A stretch of DNA of 64,000 bases, taken from NCBI GenBank assembly GCA_030490835.1, contig CM059971.1, forward strand, positions 55,724,012 through 55,788,011, written 5' to 3'. The DNA is from Annona cherimola. Taxonomy: Eukaryota > Streptophyta > Magnoliopsida > Magnoliales > Annonaceae. Shown here piece by piece: positions 54,631-64,000 of this stretch (its first letter is position 1; each line of letters starts with the position of its first letter). The notes beneath the pieces were generated by a model that was not told the origin of the DNA, made no database searches, and worked only from the letters and a program-made list of their open reading frames with translations. A program made the translations under genes and the position numbers.

Positions 54631-55559
54631 CAATCCTGAAATCCCCAATGCTAGAAGGAAATATTTTAAATTTTTTGATATATTCTATGCATGAAAAAAA
54701 GTGAATGTTGGATTTCAGACCAAATGATAAGCATTCATCTTTCTAAATTTTCAGATTTTTCATAAGTAACTGGATTTAAAATGAGTTAAAGAGCACTTCA
54801 AATTCATTAAATCAAATATGAAAAAATAACTAATATCAGTGAAAATGAGCAAGATTAGAGAACAGGGGATATCATGCTTAAAAAGGTCATGAAAAAGGGA
54901 AAAGAACATGTTGCTTGCTCAACTACAACTTAATCTCCAAGTAACTCAAACTGTTTTACACCATAGGTATTAAGTTCAAGAATTCTCCAGTATAATATTA
55001 CAAATAAAGTTAGAATAAGTTCGTGACAATTATTTTTGCTTAACATTTTTCTATTTCTTCTTTTAGAGTGGTATTTCCTTGGGTGCTAAATTGTATGATT
55101 GCTCTACATATATATTTTCTTTGTCATGAAACTTCTTTGCTGACAGAACTTGCAACTATTTTTTATCATCAACCACTTTATTGTGGGGTGGCAATCCTAA
55201 AGCCCATGTTAGACCAAATAATTTTGATTTGCTTTCTTTGAAATGAAAACGAAAATGATGGATACTAATGAAGACATTTAAACTTGTGAGTGTTTTGCTA
55301 GCATGCATGGATAGAAGAGATAGAAGAAAGTAAGTAGGCATTCAAATAATAAAAAATCATATACATTCCATGACTTCTAGAATTCAAGGCTCATATGAAT
55401 TTTGTTATATTTAAACCTACTTTTGAGATGAATTGTTCTATGACAGCTAAAATGCGCCCAAAAGAGGTTAATCTGATTTAACCTAACAAGACATGCATAA
55501 AACATTTTCAAAGAACATATCAAAATTTAAATAAACAGCAACATGGTAGGTTTTGAGAT

Positions 55560-55945
55560 GATGAATGATCCAAAATTAGAAATTTTTCTAGCCACTTAGA
55601 GTCAGCAACAAGGCAAGCTTTGGTATCTATCATTCGATGTATATTCTTAAAGAACTTGTTCAACAAAAGCTCAAAGTTGAACTTGGCATTTTCCAACTAA
55701 GGGTAAAATAAGTTTCGAAGAGACTCAAAATTCCTGAATAGCTCATCTTTTTCAAATTATTGTTGAAATTTGTTGGTCACATTGTAAATATGGTATGCCA
55801 ATATGCTATATATCATCTCTCTATCCTTCAAATTATTGAAAACCAACCCACATCTATGTGCACTCAGATGATAGTATTGTTTTTGAATTATCACTTTAAA
55901 AAAATATAATTTGTGCACCAATAGAAAACAAATATAATTCATAAT
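55560..55945 (-). pseudogene. unidentified coding fragment inside the CACTA element
   Basis: One minus-strand frame stays protein-like for about 120 codons with two stops: HRCGLVFNNLKDREMIYSIL, AYHIYNVTNKFQQ, then ELFRNFESLRNLFYP, NAKFNFELLLNKFFKNIHRM, IDTKACLVADSKWLEKFLIL. Composition and length look like a real exon and not chance. I do not recognise the family. It may be a CACTA-encoded protein or a host gene piece carried by the transposon. Confidence 0.4.
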
Positions 55946-57797
55946 CTAAATCCTTCAATTTCTACACAAATTAAACAAAAGATGTAACGCCTATAACTTG
56001 GAGGAGGAGGATTGAAAAAAGAAAACATGATGCTTTCAACACATTTGATCTATTTAAACAAGGGTGACACCAAACTACCAAGAGCACCAGTGGCATCCTT
56101 TAAAAACCTCAGACTATTATGCTTAGGGATTTCAATTTTCACAACATCTGAGTAACAATAAAACCAACACAAAAAGAAGGATAAGAAAATCAAGATCAAG
56201 AAATGACATTTCTTTTTCTTTTTTTGTCAAAGTAGAAACAATGTTTAAATGACTAAAGTACAATACAAGCCCAAAACATAACAAACTTGCTGATTTTTGT
56301 TGATTTGATGTTCCATTCCGTTTTTCTTTATATGTTTGAATTACCAAATGAGGTCCTAAAATTATCAAAATTTGGAAATTAGGATCTTATATGTTTACTA
56401 TTAATGGCCTCAAACATTTTATAAAATAATGTAAGGAATCTTAAAAACCAAAGGCCTAAAGTTGAAAGGTACTTGAAAATAATGTTGTTCAATATTTGAT
56501 AGGAGTCTAATATCTGAATCTTGTGAATGGAATAAATAAATTCCACTTACATAATTAACCACTACTTTCAAACATAAATCAGGCCTGAGATGGGAATAGA
56601 AGAAAAGAAAGAATGACATCTAAGCTCGGTTATGATATCAATCAAAATTTTGGGCTATCTCCAGATAGAAAATGATTATTAACACAAAAAAAGATAGGAG
56701 AAAATTATTTGTTAAATAACTCTACTAAATTACATTTTTCCAAGCTTGCTTATATTTATTTGTAGCTTTGTTAGTTATTTGTATTTAGTTTTTTTCTCAA
56801 TTTGGATTGCTTGAGAGTGATGGAAAGGTTGAATTTTTTAGCTTTCTTTTGGAATAATATTGCAATTAAAGAAATTCTTCCATCAGCTGCAAACAACTAA
56901 GCTTCCATATTAAATCAAAACCCTCCACTACACAAAAACAAATGATAACAAAAACAAACCAGTAGTCCTTTTAGAAAAGTTAGGGCCAAAAATTGGGAAA
57001 TAGTAGTCTTGATTTTGTACAACTAACTAGCTGAGCAATTGTGAATGTGTTTATGTAAAGAATTCTTGCACATAACTTGGCTTATCATGCTAAAAGATAT
57101 AAAAATCACAAAAACAAATATCAAATAACAGTTGGAAAATGGGAAGAAAGGATATGTGTGAAAGTATAGTGGTGTGGAGCTAGCTAGAAAGGATAAAAGG
57201 GGATCGATGGACAAATATATATACATATATGTATGTGCATGATGAAAAAAGAAAACATTAATTAATAATACAGATAGCAATGGGAGAAAGAGCAGTGATG
57301 AAAATAGCAGCAGAGGTGACGGCGACAGTAACAACAAGACGGTAATGGAGGTGGTGATGGGGGCAGGGGTGACGACAATGACAGATCTTCGAATGATCCA
57401 ATAAGGATGATAGATGGAGGATGTGATCCAGCTAGATGGGTAGGTCCTCCAATTCCTCCTCCCTATCAAGTTTGCTGATCTCCTCCTCCCCGATAGACAA
57501 AAATAAAATATTCTAAGAAAGAAAGCTATGTCAGATCAAACAACAATAAGAAGTTGTAAAACCACTAGGTCTAGCGATTTCATATTTTGAATCAAGAATG
57601 CATAAATCCCTATATAAATCATGATCTAAAATTCTTAGACTTAGGAAAATTTAAAAAAACCCTAAAATCTATGGCTCACCTTAGGAAAAATTGAAAAAAT
57701 CCTAAAGTTTATGGCTCACCTTAATAGTGATAGCAGCGACGACCACAAGCTTTAGCCTTCTCCTTCTTCTCTGACAACTAGTAGTCTGGTGGCAACC

Positions 57798-57850
57798 CTC
57801 CTTTTTCCCTCCCTCTCTCTCTCCCTCTCTCTCTCTCCCCTCCTTTCTAC
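57798..57850. repeat. CT-rich microsatellite
   Basis: Runs of ctctctct separated by ccc. Confidence 0.9.
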
Positions 57851-58144
57851 CTCTTCTCTTCCTCTCTCATCCTTATTTTTCCCCCACCCAATTATCGTTA
57901 GGAGCTGATTGTGGGCTTGACTCCCTCTTGCTCCTCTTTGGGCCCATCAAATTTGAGCTTATGCTTTGTATAAAAGTTAGGCACCATGGACCAAAGTTAG
58001 CTGCTGAACATGTGATTGACTACTAATTTAGCAACAAAAATTTATTTTGTTGCTAGAGGACTAACTTTTTGCAATGAAATCAATTTCATTGCTAAGTATT
58101 GTTGCTAAGTATCGTTGCTAGAGGTAGATTTTCTTATAGCGAAG

Positions 58145-58658
58145 CTAAACATACTTGGTTTAGTGGTAATGGAAGATATGATGAACAACGTCATGGTTCC
58201 TTATCAACGTGGAGAAGATGAAGGAAAATAGTAGCTATCAAGATTTTGCTATCAGCATTCAGAGGAGACAAGCAAGGCGGTGGCAAATTTTTGAGGGCTA
58301 CGATTTCACAATTAGAGTCGCAATCCGGTGTGGTAATTAGTTAGCCGAAGTCGAATTAAGTCAAATTTTGGTGAGGTGACAACTGGTAGTAATTGGTGTT
58401 GAGGCAATTTATGTGGTAGTTAAGGCTGCCGTGGTGGACTTGTTGTAGAGCATAATGCACTAAAGCGATTTGTTGCGACAAACAGAAATTTTGTAAATTC
58501 GTGGCCATATTTTATTTTGCTCATATCTAATGATCTTGGTGTCCGATCTAGGTGGTTCAAGTATTGTATTCTATGTTTTAAGGTGCTTTCAGTCACATAT
58601 ATGGTTCAAATTTGGCAAATTCAGCTTATGTAGAAGAGATTGTTTAAAGAACAATAAG
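58145..58658 (+). other. probable leader of the copia gag that follows
   Basis: Non-coding sequence between the CACTA end and the gag ATG. No LTR or primer site could be identified, so the 5' end of that copia element is unknown. Confidence 0.35.
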
Positions 58659-59400
58659 CATGCAAATAGATAATTTTGTAGTAGAACCATTTAATAGGAA
58701 GAATGATTTTACACTATGGCAGTAACAAGTAAAGAATATTCTGACTCAAGAAGGAATAGTGCAAGAATTAAAGAAAGAATCTGAGGAGCCTGAGAAGATA
58801 AGTGATGATGATTGACAAGCTATGAGAGAACTAGTAACTAGCACAATTCATTTAAATCATGCAGATAATACTCTTTGGGAGGTGATTAATTTGACAGATC
58901 CTGAAGAAATTTGGACGAAATTAGAGACCACGTATAAATCTAAATCTTTAAAAGATAGATTATATTTGAAAAAGAAATTGCATGCTCTTAAATTTGAGGA
59001 ACCTAGAAATCCGAGGAAGTACTTTAATGAATTTAACAGGATAGTAATAGATTTAACTGCTTTGAGAGAAAAAAAATTAAAGAAGAAGACAAAGCTTTAC
59101 TTGAGTCGTTTGACCATATTATGACAACTTTATTATTCAGGAAGGATATTTTGGAGCTTGATGATGTTATTGTTTCTTTACTAAAGAATGAGTCTTGTTA
59201 AAAAAACAAAAGTAAAGGATCATCAAGTAGCGAGAGCGCTTTGGCTATGATTAGTGGCCGAAAAAGATAGGTAAAGATCATCAAATAGTCCAAGTGAATC
59301 CAAAAGTTCATTTAAATTAAATAGAGATATTGAGTGTTATAAATGCAAGAGGAAGGTCATATAAGGAGAGTTTGTTACTAATGAAGGAAAGTTAGAAGAA
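58659..59400 (+). pseudogene. copia gag (UBN2-type), decayed
   Basis: ATG at 58659 starts MQIDNFVVEPFNRKNDFTLW. Stops come within the first 50 codons, then an open frame 58822-59124: MRELVTSTIHLNHADNTLW, EIWTKLETTYKSKSLKDRLY, KKLHALKFEEPRNPRKYFNE. In another frame follows SFDHIMTTLLFRKDILELDD, then a Ser/Lys-rich stretch and ECYKCKRK, the start of a CCHC knuckle broken by a frameshift near 59355. All are hallmarks of copia gag. A different lineage from the element at 533-5462. Confidence 0.83.
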
Positions 59401-59411
59401 AGAAAAGGAGG

Positions 59412-59412
59412 G

Positions 59413-59447
<35 letters not shown>
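59412..59447. repeat. (GA)n microsatellite
   Basis: About seventeen ga units preceded by a G-run. Confidence 0.95.
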
Positions 59448-59453
<6 letters not shown>

Positions 59454-59816
59454 GTAAGAGAAGGTAAATGAAGCAGAATCATCTTATTATTCCTCATTTA
59501 TTGTAGTGATGTATTGCTCACGGTAGAAACACCTATAGGCAGTGATGATTGAATTTTAGACTCCAGATATTCCTTTCACATGTGTACAGTCAAGGAGCAA
59601 TTTAGTTTACCCAAGGAGTGTAATGGTAGTACTAAGAGGATGGAAAACAAGACATAGAGCAGACTTACTGATGCTATTATAGTAAAGATCACGTATTTGA
59701 TAGAACTATATGAATATTAACTGAAATGAGAAACGTTCTCGATTTTTGAATGAATCTAATTTCATTGGGAATGTTAGACTCTAGAAGGTTTGTGTGGCAC
59801 CCCAACCCGAGCGTGA

Positions 59817-61395
59817 TGATAACTCATGAAAATGTGAGTTATCATTTTGTCTATTAGTCCAAGAGATTAGGCTTAGTTTGCATCTATTTAGCTGAATTTT
59901 CACTTGCTTTGTATTTTAAGAACATTATATAGAATTTATCCATTTTTAGTATAAATTAGGCATTTTCAGTTCATTCATTTTTTGCAGAAAGGACGGACAA
60001 TTACAGGCATGCAAGTGAGCTAGATGTAGAACAAAGCAAGTAAAGAAGCAAGTAGGCTGGTGCCCAGGCGCCAACTAGTGGCTCCTAAGCTCCACCTTAC
60101 ATGCCTTAGCCAGAATACCTAGCACTTCAAACGGCAAAAAACTTCCAGTGAGTTGGTGCCCAGGCGCCAGAGTGGCGCACCTAGGCGCCACTTCACTAGC
60201 ATACAGACGAATTCTAGAAGTGTTTCAAAGTCACAAAACTTCCAGGGAGTTGGTGCCCAGGTGCTGACTTGGGGCGCCTTGGTGCCAAGGCATGAGCTTT
60301 CAGGGCATTCAGAAAGGTTTCTATGTTACACAGCACACGGAGATTTGGCGCCTAGGCGCCACTACACATCCGTACACACGGATTTCTGCACGTGTGCTGC
60401 GCAGGCTAACTAGTTTAAATAGAAACCTAGGGAGTTGTGCAAGCGAGAGAGAGAGCCAACGAAACAGACCTGTAGAGAAAGAATAGAACCTGTTTTAAGT
60501 GCAGATTGAAGAGAAGAGCTGATCCCATTGGTGGAAACTCCGGAGAATCAATTTTCTCTTCCTCTTTCTATTTTTCTTTCTCTGTTTTCCTAGATACTTT
60601 TAATATGGGTGTAAAGGATTTTTATGTCATGTCTTTGAGTTAAACTTCCATTAGATAGATAGTTAGGATGAATTTATATATAATTATATTGTATTAGTTT
60701 TTTAAGATTCAGGAATGAATATTTGACTTCAATATGATTGTGTGATGTGGATTTACCCTTGCATGTGTTATTTAATGCTTTTTAGAAGATTAGCTACCTT
60801 GTAAGATGATTCAATTGCAGGATTAATCCTTGTAAAGGGAAGATCTTTGCTACATCCATGTATAGGGCAAAGGTTTCCTCTTGGTTAAGGGGAGTTGTTT
60901 AATGGATAGGAATATATCGCTAAACCCTATATAGTCATGAACAAGTCATGAATCTATCAATTTTACTTTATTTAATAGCATGAGAATATAGTAATTGAAT
61001 AAGGTGTAATTAGCCTTATATGTATTGGAAGATATATATAAGGAATATTGAACTTAGAATAGTAAATCCCAGCACAATCTAATGAAAATGAACCAATGCA
61101 ATATAATTTAGATTCAAGAATTCCGAACTATCCATCTGTCATCCCCAATCGATATCCCCTTTTTAGTATTCTAGTTGTTCTGTGAACTCTTTTTTATTTC
61201 CTTATTACATTTGATAGCTTAGTTTTAAGTTTGAAATTCCAATTTTCTACTCACTGAAAGCAACTAAACTGATTAATAATCCTAGTTAGATCATATCCTC
61301 ATGGGAATGATACTTTACTCACTCTTTATTACTTGATCGACATGTATACTTGCGTTAAAACGAACAATTTAATTAAACATATACGTAGCTTGTCA
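59817..61395 (+). mobile_element. 1.58-kb solo LTR (TGATAAC...TTGTCA family)
   Basis: Begins TGATAACTCATGAAAATG and ends TATACGTAGCTTGTCA, with flanks cgtga (59812-59816) and cgtca (61396-61400), 4/5. The host LTR head reads through when it is removed. The interior has a palindrome-rich repeat (60058-60360) and a tail (gaatgatactttactcactc, acttgatcgacatgtatact) of the kind found in Athila/Tat-like gypsy LTRs. Plus frames at 60153-60413 and 60292-60486 are by-products of the repeat. Confidence 0.75.
60058..60360. repeat. GGCGCC-rich direct repeats inside the LTR
   Basis: ggtgcccaggcgcc occurs at about 60060 and 60155, and as ggtgcccaggtgct at about 60252. A repeat step of 97 bp is clear between acttccagtgagttggtgcc (60141) and acttccagggagttggtgcc (60238). 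cctaggcgcc palindromes follow each. Confidence 0.75.
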
Positions 61396-62280
61396 CGTCA
61401 CGACATGAGCCTTACTCTAGGATCGTTTATTGATTTGTAAATGTAAATAGGATTATTGCCCTGATCATACGGGGGGTTTATAACATGAACATATATTTAT
61501 AATTCAGTCCATAAGAGTTTATTTTATGGCACTTAATCATCTATACACCAAATTTCCCATTTTATCCATCAGCAAGCTCAGATATACACACCCCTAATCT
61601 TTTTCAACACGTCATTTCCATCATATATCGTACAAATTTTCATAATATTCATGACATATAAAATCATACATACTACAATCCATCAATTTTCTTTTTCAAG
61701 ATAATAACATATCTCATTTCACATTCACATCCAAGATGTATATTCCACAGAGATGCAAACAATTTTGCAAACATCCTTTCCATAAAACATCACTCTTCAT
61801 ATAGACGCCTACAAAGGAATACAAGAGTAATATCTCTTCATTTAAACCTATGCTTTTCCTTTGTAGCCATCTTGTACTTGTCTTAGGGTTTGGAAATAAA
61901 TCGTGAGTATTAATTCAGTAAGCAAGCTGTATCATTTTTAGGCAAAGTTTTCCTTTGTAATAACCAGTTGAAGTAGCCAACATCATACTCAACATGGATA
62001 TATCATGAATAATGTAAATGCATTATTATCAACATAATATGAACATCATAATGATGGTACGCTAGTGTGAAATCCAGCTTACTCAGGCAATACACGTGTC
62101 ACTTAAGGTTGTAAACCCTAGATTTTTGTAATAATTTTTTATGATGAATAAAAATTCATAAATTATATTCACAAGTATGTGTATTGGAGATTGAAATGAT
62201 GCAATCAAAAATTTAACCCACGTGAATAGTGTACGTGAATAGTAACCCCGATATCGAATTTGGAGCCAATTCGATTCCAA

Positions 62281-63067
62281 TCTGTGACTTGAGCGAAGTC
62301 ACATCTGAAGTCGATTTTAGATATGACTTAAGTTACAATAGTCAGAAAAATTTGAATGTTGGTGCATTTAATGTAGGTCACTAACCCTCTAACATTAAAG
62401 TTTGTCCCATATCTATTGAAGACACATCAAGGAGAGTTATGAAGGTTAACTTAAGTATTCATTGAGCCTTCACCTTCCTACTTTCAAGTAATCAAGAGTG
62501 CATTAAGTGTTTTTCAAAGTAAGACTCTCAAATCTACTGAAGAGCTATATCCTCTCATCTTCTACCCATCTTCAAGAGTTTGCTACTGAGCTTCGATTGT
62601 GCTTTACAAATCTGTAAAGTGTAGATCCTTTTCTTTCAATTACTCTTTGTTGTATTGGTTGGTTAACTTGGTGTTGGAGACTAAAGCTAAGTTGTTATAG
62701 AAGTAGTGTTTGGTTTGAGTGAAACTCACCATCTATTTGTGTGACTATTGTAAAGATTTCCTAGAGATGAAATCTAAAAAAGAGATGAGACTCTAAATAT
62801 ATATCTTGTGGAAATAGTGGAACCAAATATGCAAGGTAGTGTGCACTTGAAATAATAAAGTAGGGAAGATTATTCGAGCCACTATAATTCACTGTGTATA
62901 TTGTGCTTACTATTTTTGCTTTTCTATTGTTCGCTCTTTTTAGCTTTCTGCATTTCATTTAAGGGGATTGAACTACTAAGGGATTAAGTTTTAATTACTA
63001 AATAATTTTTAAATAACCTAATTCATTTCTCTCTTGTTGGGCTTTGCCGGTAACTCGGGACCAATAT
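62281..63067 (-). repeat. partial GTCGAC-rich LTR, reverse orientation
   Basis: The right end ...ACTCGGGACCAATA (63067) is the reverse of the family start TGTTGGTCCCGAGT. It carries the family's segments in reverse: gggaagattattcgagccac, agtgtagatccttttctttc, and decayed aagtcacatctgaagtcgat at 62298-62317. The other end is missing where it meets the long-LTR copy. Confidence 0.65.
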
Positions 63068-63326
63068 GTAAGAGAGGGGCTAAGTTAAGAGATGGAGATT
63101 AAGGGATTGTCCTTGCTGAGAAGCAAAAAAAGGAACCTCTTCCAAATTCTTAAGTACCATTTATATAGGCTCCTTTTACTTAGATAGCCATGATCTCTTG
63201 GAGTGGAAGGCTCAATGAAGATCTTATCATTTGATTTGGTGTGATCATGGATAAAGCAATTTTACTAGCAAATTGGTGGTTTATTTTGGTGGTTTGCTAT
63301 GCAGTTCATCTTTCACAAGTAGTTGT
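63068..63326. other. spacer between two LTR copies
   Basis: No primer site, polypurine tract or gene was recognised. It is unclear whether it is host DNA or an internal remnant of a retroelement. Confidence 0.35.
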
Positions 63327-64000
63327 TGTTGGAAATATGTGGAAAATAAGCTAAGTCTATGTTTTGATGATTAACAAATCAATTTGAGTAAGTCTTGGCT
63401 ACTAACATGTTTGTGGAAATGATTAAAGGTTATAAATTTGAAGAATATGAAGCATGACAAATTAAGTCGATTTCCAAGTCGACTCAGGCATCGACTTAGG
63501 CCAAATTGATCCCCAAGTCGACTCCAGCATCGATTTCGAGACGTCATTTCCTTCCAGAGTTGAAATCGAGGAGCAGAGCTGCCGAATTCGCAAATGAAGT
63601 CGACTCCGCATGCGACTTGGGCGAAGTCGCAGACCAAGTCGACTCCAGCATCGACTTTGAAACGATATTTCCTTCCAGAGTTGAAATCAAGACTGAGAGG
63701 TGCCGAAGTCGCATCCCAAGTCGACTCCACTTGCGACTTGAGGTGAAGTTGCAGACCAAGTCGACTTCGGTAGCGACTTGTTGGTGTCATTTCTGTCTAG
63801 AGTTGAAACCAAGAACAGGGGCTGCCGAAGTCGCATCCCAAGTTGACTCTGCATGCGACTTGGCGAAGTCGCAGATCAAGTCGACTCTGATTTCGACTTC
63901 AATATGAAAACATGCAGATCAAGATAAATGGTAAATTCAAGAGTTTCAAAAGAAGATGAAGGAAAAAGACAACTCAAAGACTCAAGACTCAAGACATGAA
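63327..64000 (-). repeat. GTCGAC-rich LTR, reverse orientation, cut by the window end
   Basis: Begins TGTTGGAAATATGTGGAAAA, the reverse of the end of 52830-54630, and stays closely similar (ctaagtctatgttttgatga, gagtaagtcttggctactaa, aatatgaagcatgacaaatt). From 63515 it enters the 122-bp array. Only the first ~670 bp are in view. Confidence 0.85.
63515..63905. repeat. tandem array of about 121-bp monomers, reverse orientation
   Basis: AAGTCGACTCCAGCATCGA-like starts at 63515, 63636, 63758 and 63878 (steps 121, 122, 120). Same monomer as at 54055-54480 on the opposite strand, and nearly as well preserved. Frames with repeated ASQVDSACDL-like peptides are artefacts. Confidence 0.88.

Larger units (their letters stand above)
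44967..58141. mobile_element. CACTA (En/Spm-type) DNA transposon expanded by nested insertions
   Basis: Left end CACTACAAGAATTTAGCCC, right end ...AGATTTTCTTATAGCG (canonical CACTACAAGAAAA / TTTTCTTGTAGTG, three changes). A perfect 3-bp duplication aag lies at 44964-44966 and 58142-58144. Subterminal tttagcaacgat / atcgttgcta and ttgctaaagg motifs repeat at both ends (44990-45020, 51600-51685, 58030-58130). Its own DNA is 44967-45044, 51592-52829 and 54631-58141, about 4.8 kb. No TNP2-like transposase motif was found in it, so it is probably non-autonomous. It holds an unidentified coding fragment at 55560-55945. Confidence 0.85.
59793..62280 (+). repeat. third copy of the long-LTR family, partial and split
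   Basis: Starts TGTGGCACCCCAACCCGAGC (59793), matching the start of 8940-12917. After removal of the solo LTR 59817-61395 it continues gacatgagccttactctagg and gtaaatagga-ttattgccctgatcatacgg, the same head as in the other two copies. The expected ...GGGTTTCACA end was not found; from about 62281 sequence of the GTCGAC-rich family follows. Right limit approximate. Confidence 0.65.

Overview
The window looks like repeat-rich nuclear DNA of a flowering plant, most likely a eudicot. It is AT-rich, it carries plant-specific transposon families (Ty1/copia, Ty3/gypsy, CACTA, hAT, L1- and RTE-type LINEs, a tRNA-derived SINE, many foldback elements), and its only intact gene is a plant family-1 glycosyltransferase. 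No rRNA, canonical tRNA, CRISPR or bacterial-type operon was seen. The species cannot be named from the sequence.

Layout. 1-5680: the RNase H end of an L1-type LINE is split by a decayed 4.93-kb Ty1/copia element (533-5462, minus strand). 7358-19092: an old Ty3/gypsy-type element on the minus strand has 224/223-bp LTRs and a decayed gag but no recognisable pol, and it carries a 4-kb solo LTR (8940-12917). 19330-22555: MITEs and foldback elements sit inside one another, next to a 380-bp trinucleotide microsatellite. 23085-28780: decayed copia RNase H, a decayed plant-transposon-domain ORF, and two LTRs of a family rich in AAGTCGACTT, one inside the other. 31121-32968: a SINE lies next to the intact UDP-glycosyltransferase gene (minus strand, single exon, 481 residues). 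33490-41563: foldback elements (one split by an RTE LINE, one split by another foldback), a degenerate LTR, a clean hAT MITE and a 16-bp oligo-A micro-insertion.

44967-58141 is a CACTA transposon with AAG duplications, spread to 13.2 kb by nested insertions. It holds a solo LTR (45045-51591), which holds a second (45648-50855), which holds a third in reverse orientation (45760-49346), which holds a MITE (46724-47005). A separate solo LTR (52830-54630) lies elsewhere in the CACTA. 58659-59400 is a decayed copia gag. 59793-62280 is part of a long LTR carrying another solo LTR (59817-61395). The window ends in reverse-oriented copies of the AAGTCGACTT-rich LTR.

Apart from the glycosyltransferase, every coding region seen is a broken transposon protein or an unidentified fragment. 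Most other open frames, including long poly-Leu/poly-Ile frames and repeated 'VDLVCDF'-like frames, are by-products of simple repeats or LTR subrepeats. The most unusual signal is the LTR family whose interior is a tandem array of about 122-bp monomers built from inverted AAGTCGCA/TGCGACTT arms around the palindrome AAGTCGACTT. Insertion boundaries were read by eye from target-site duplications, terminal motifs and re-joining of the interrupted sequence.
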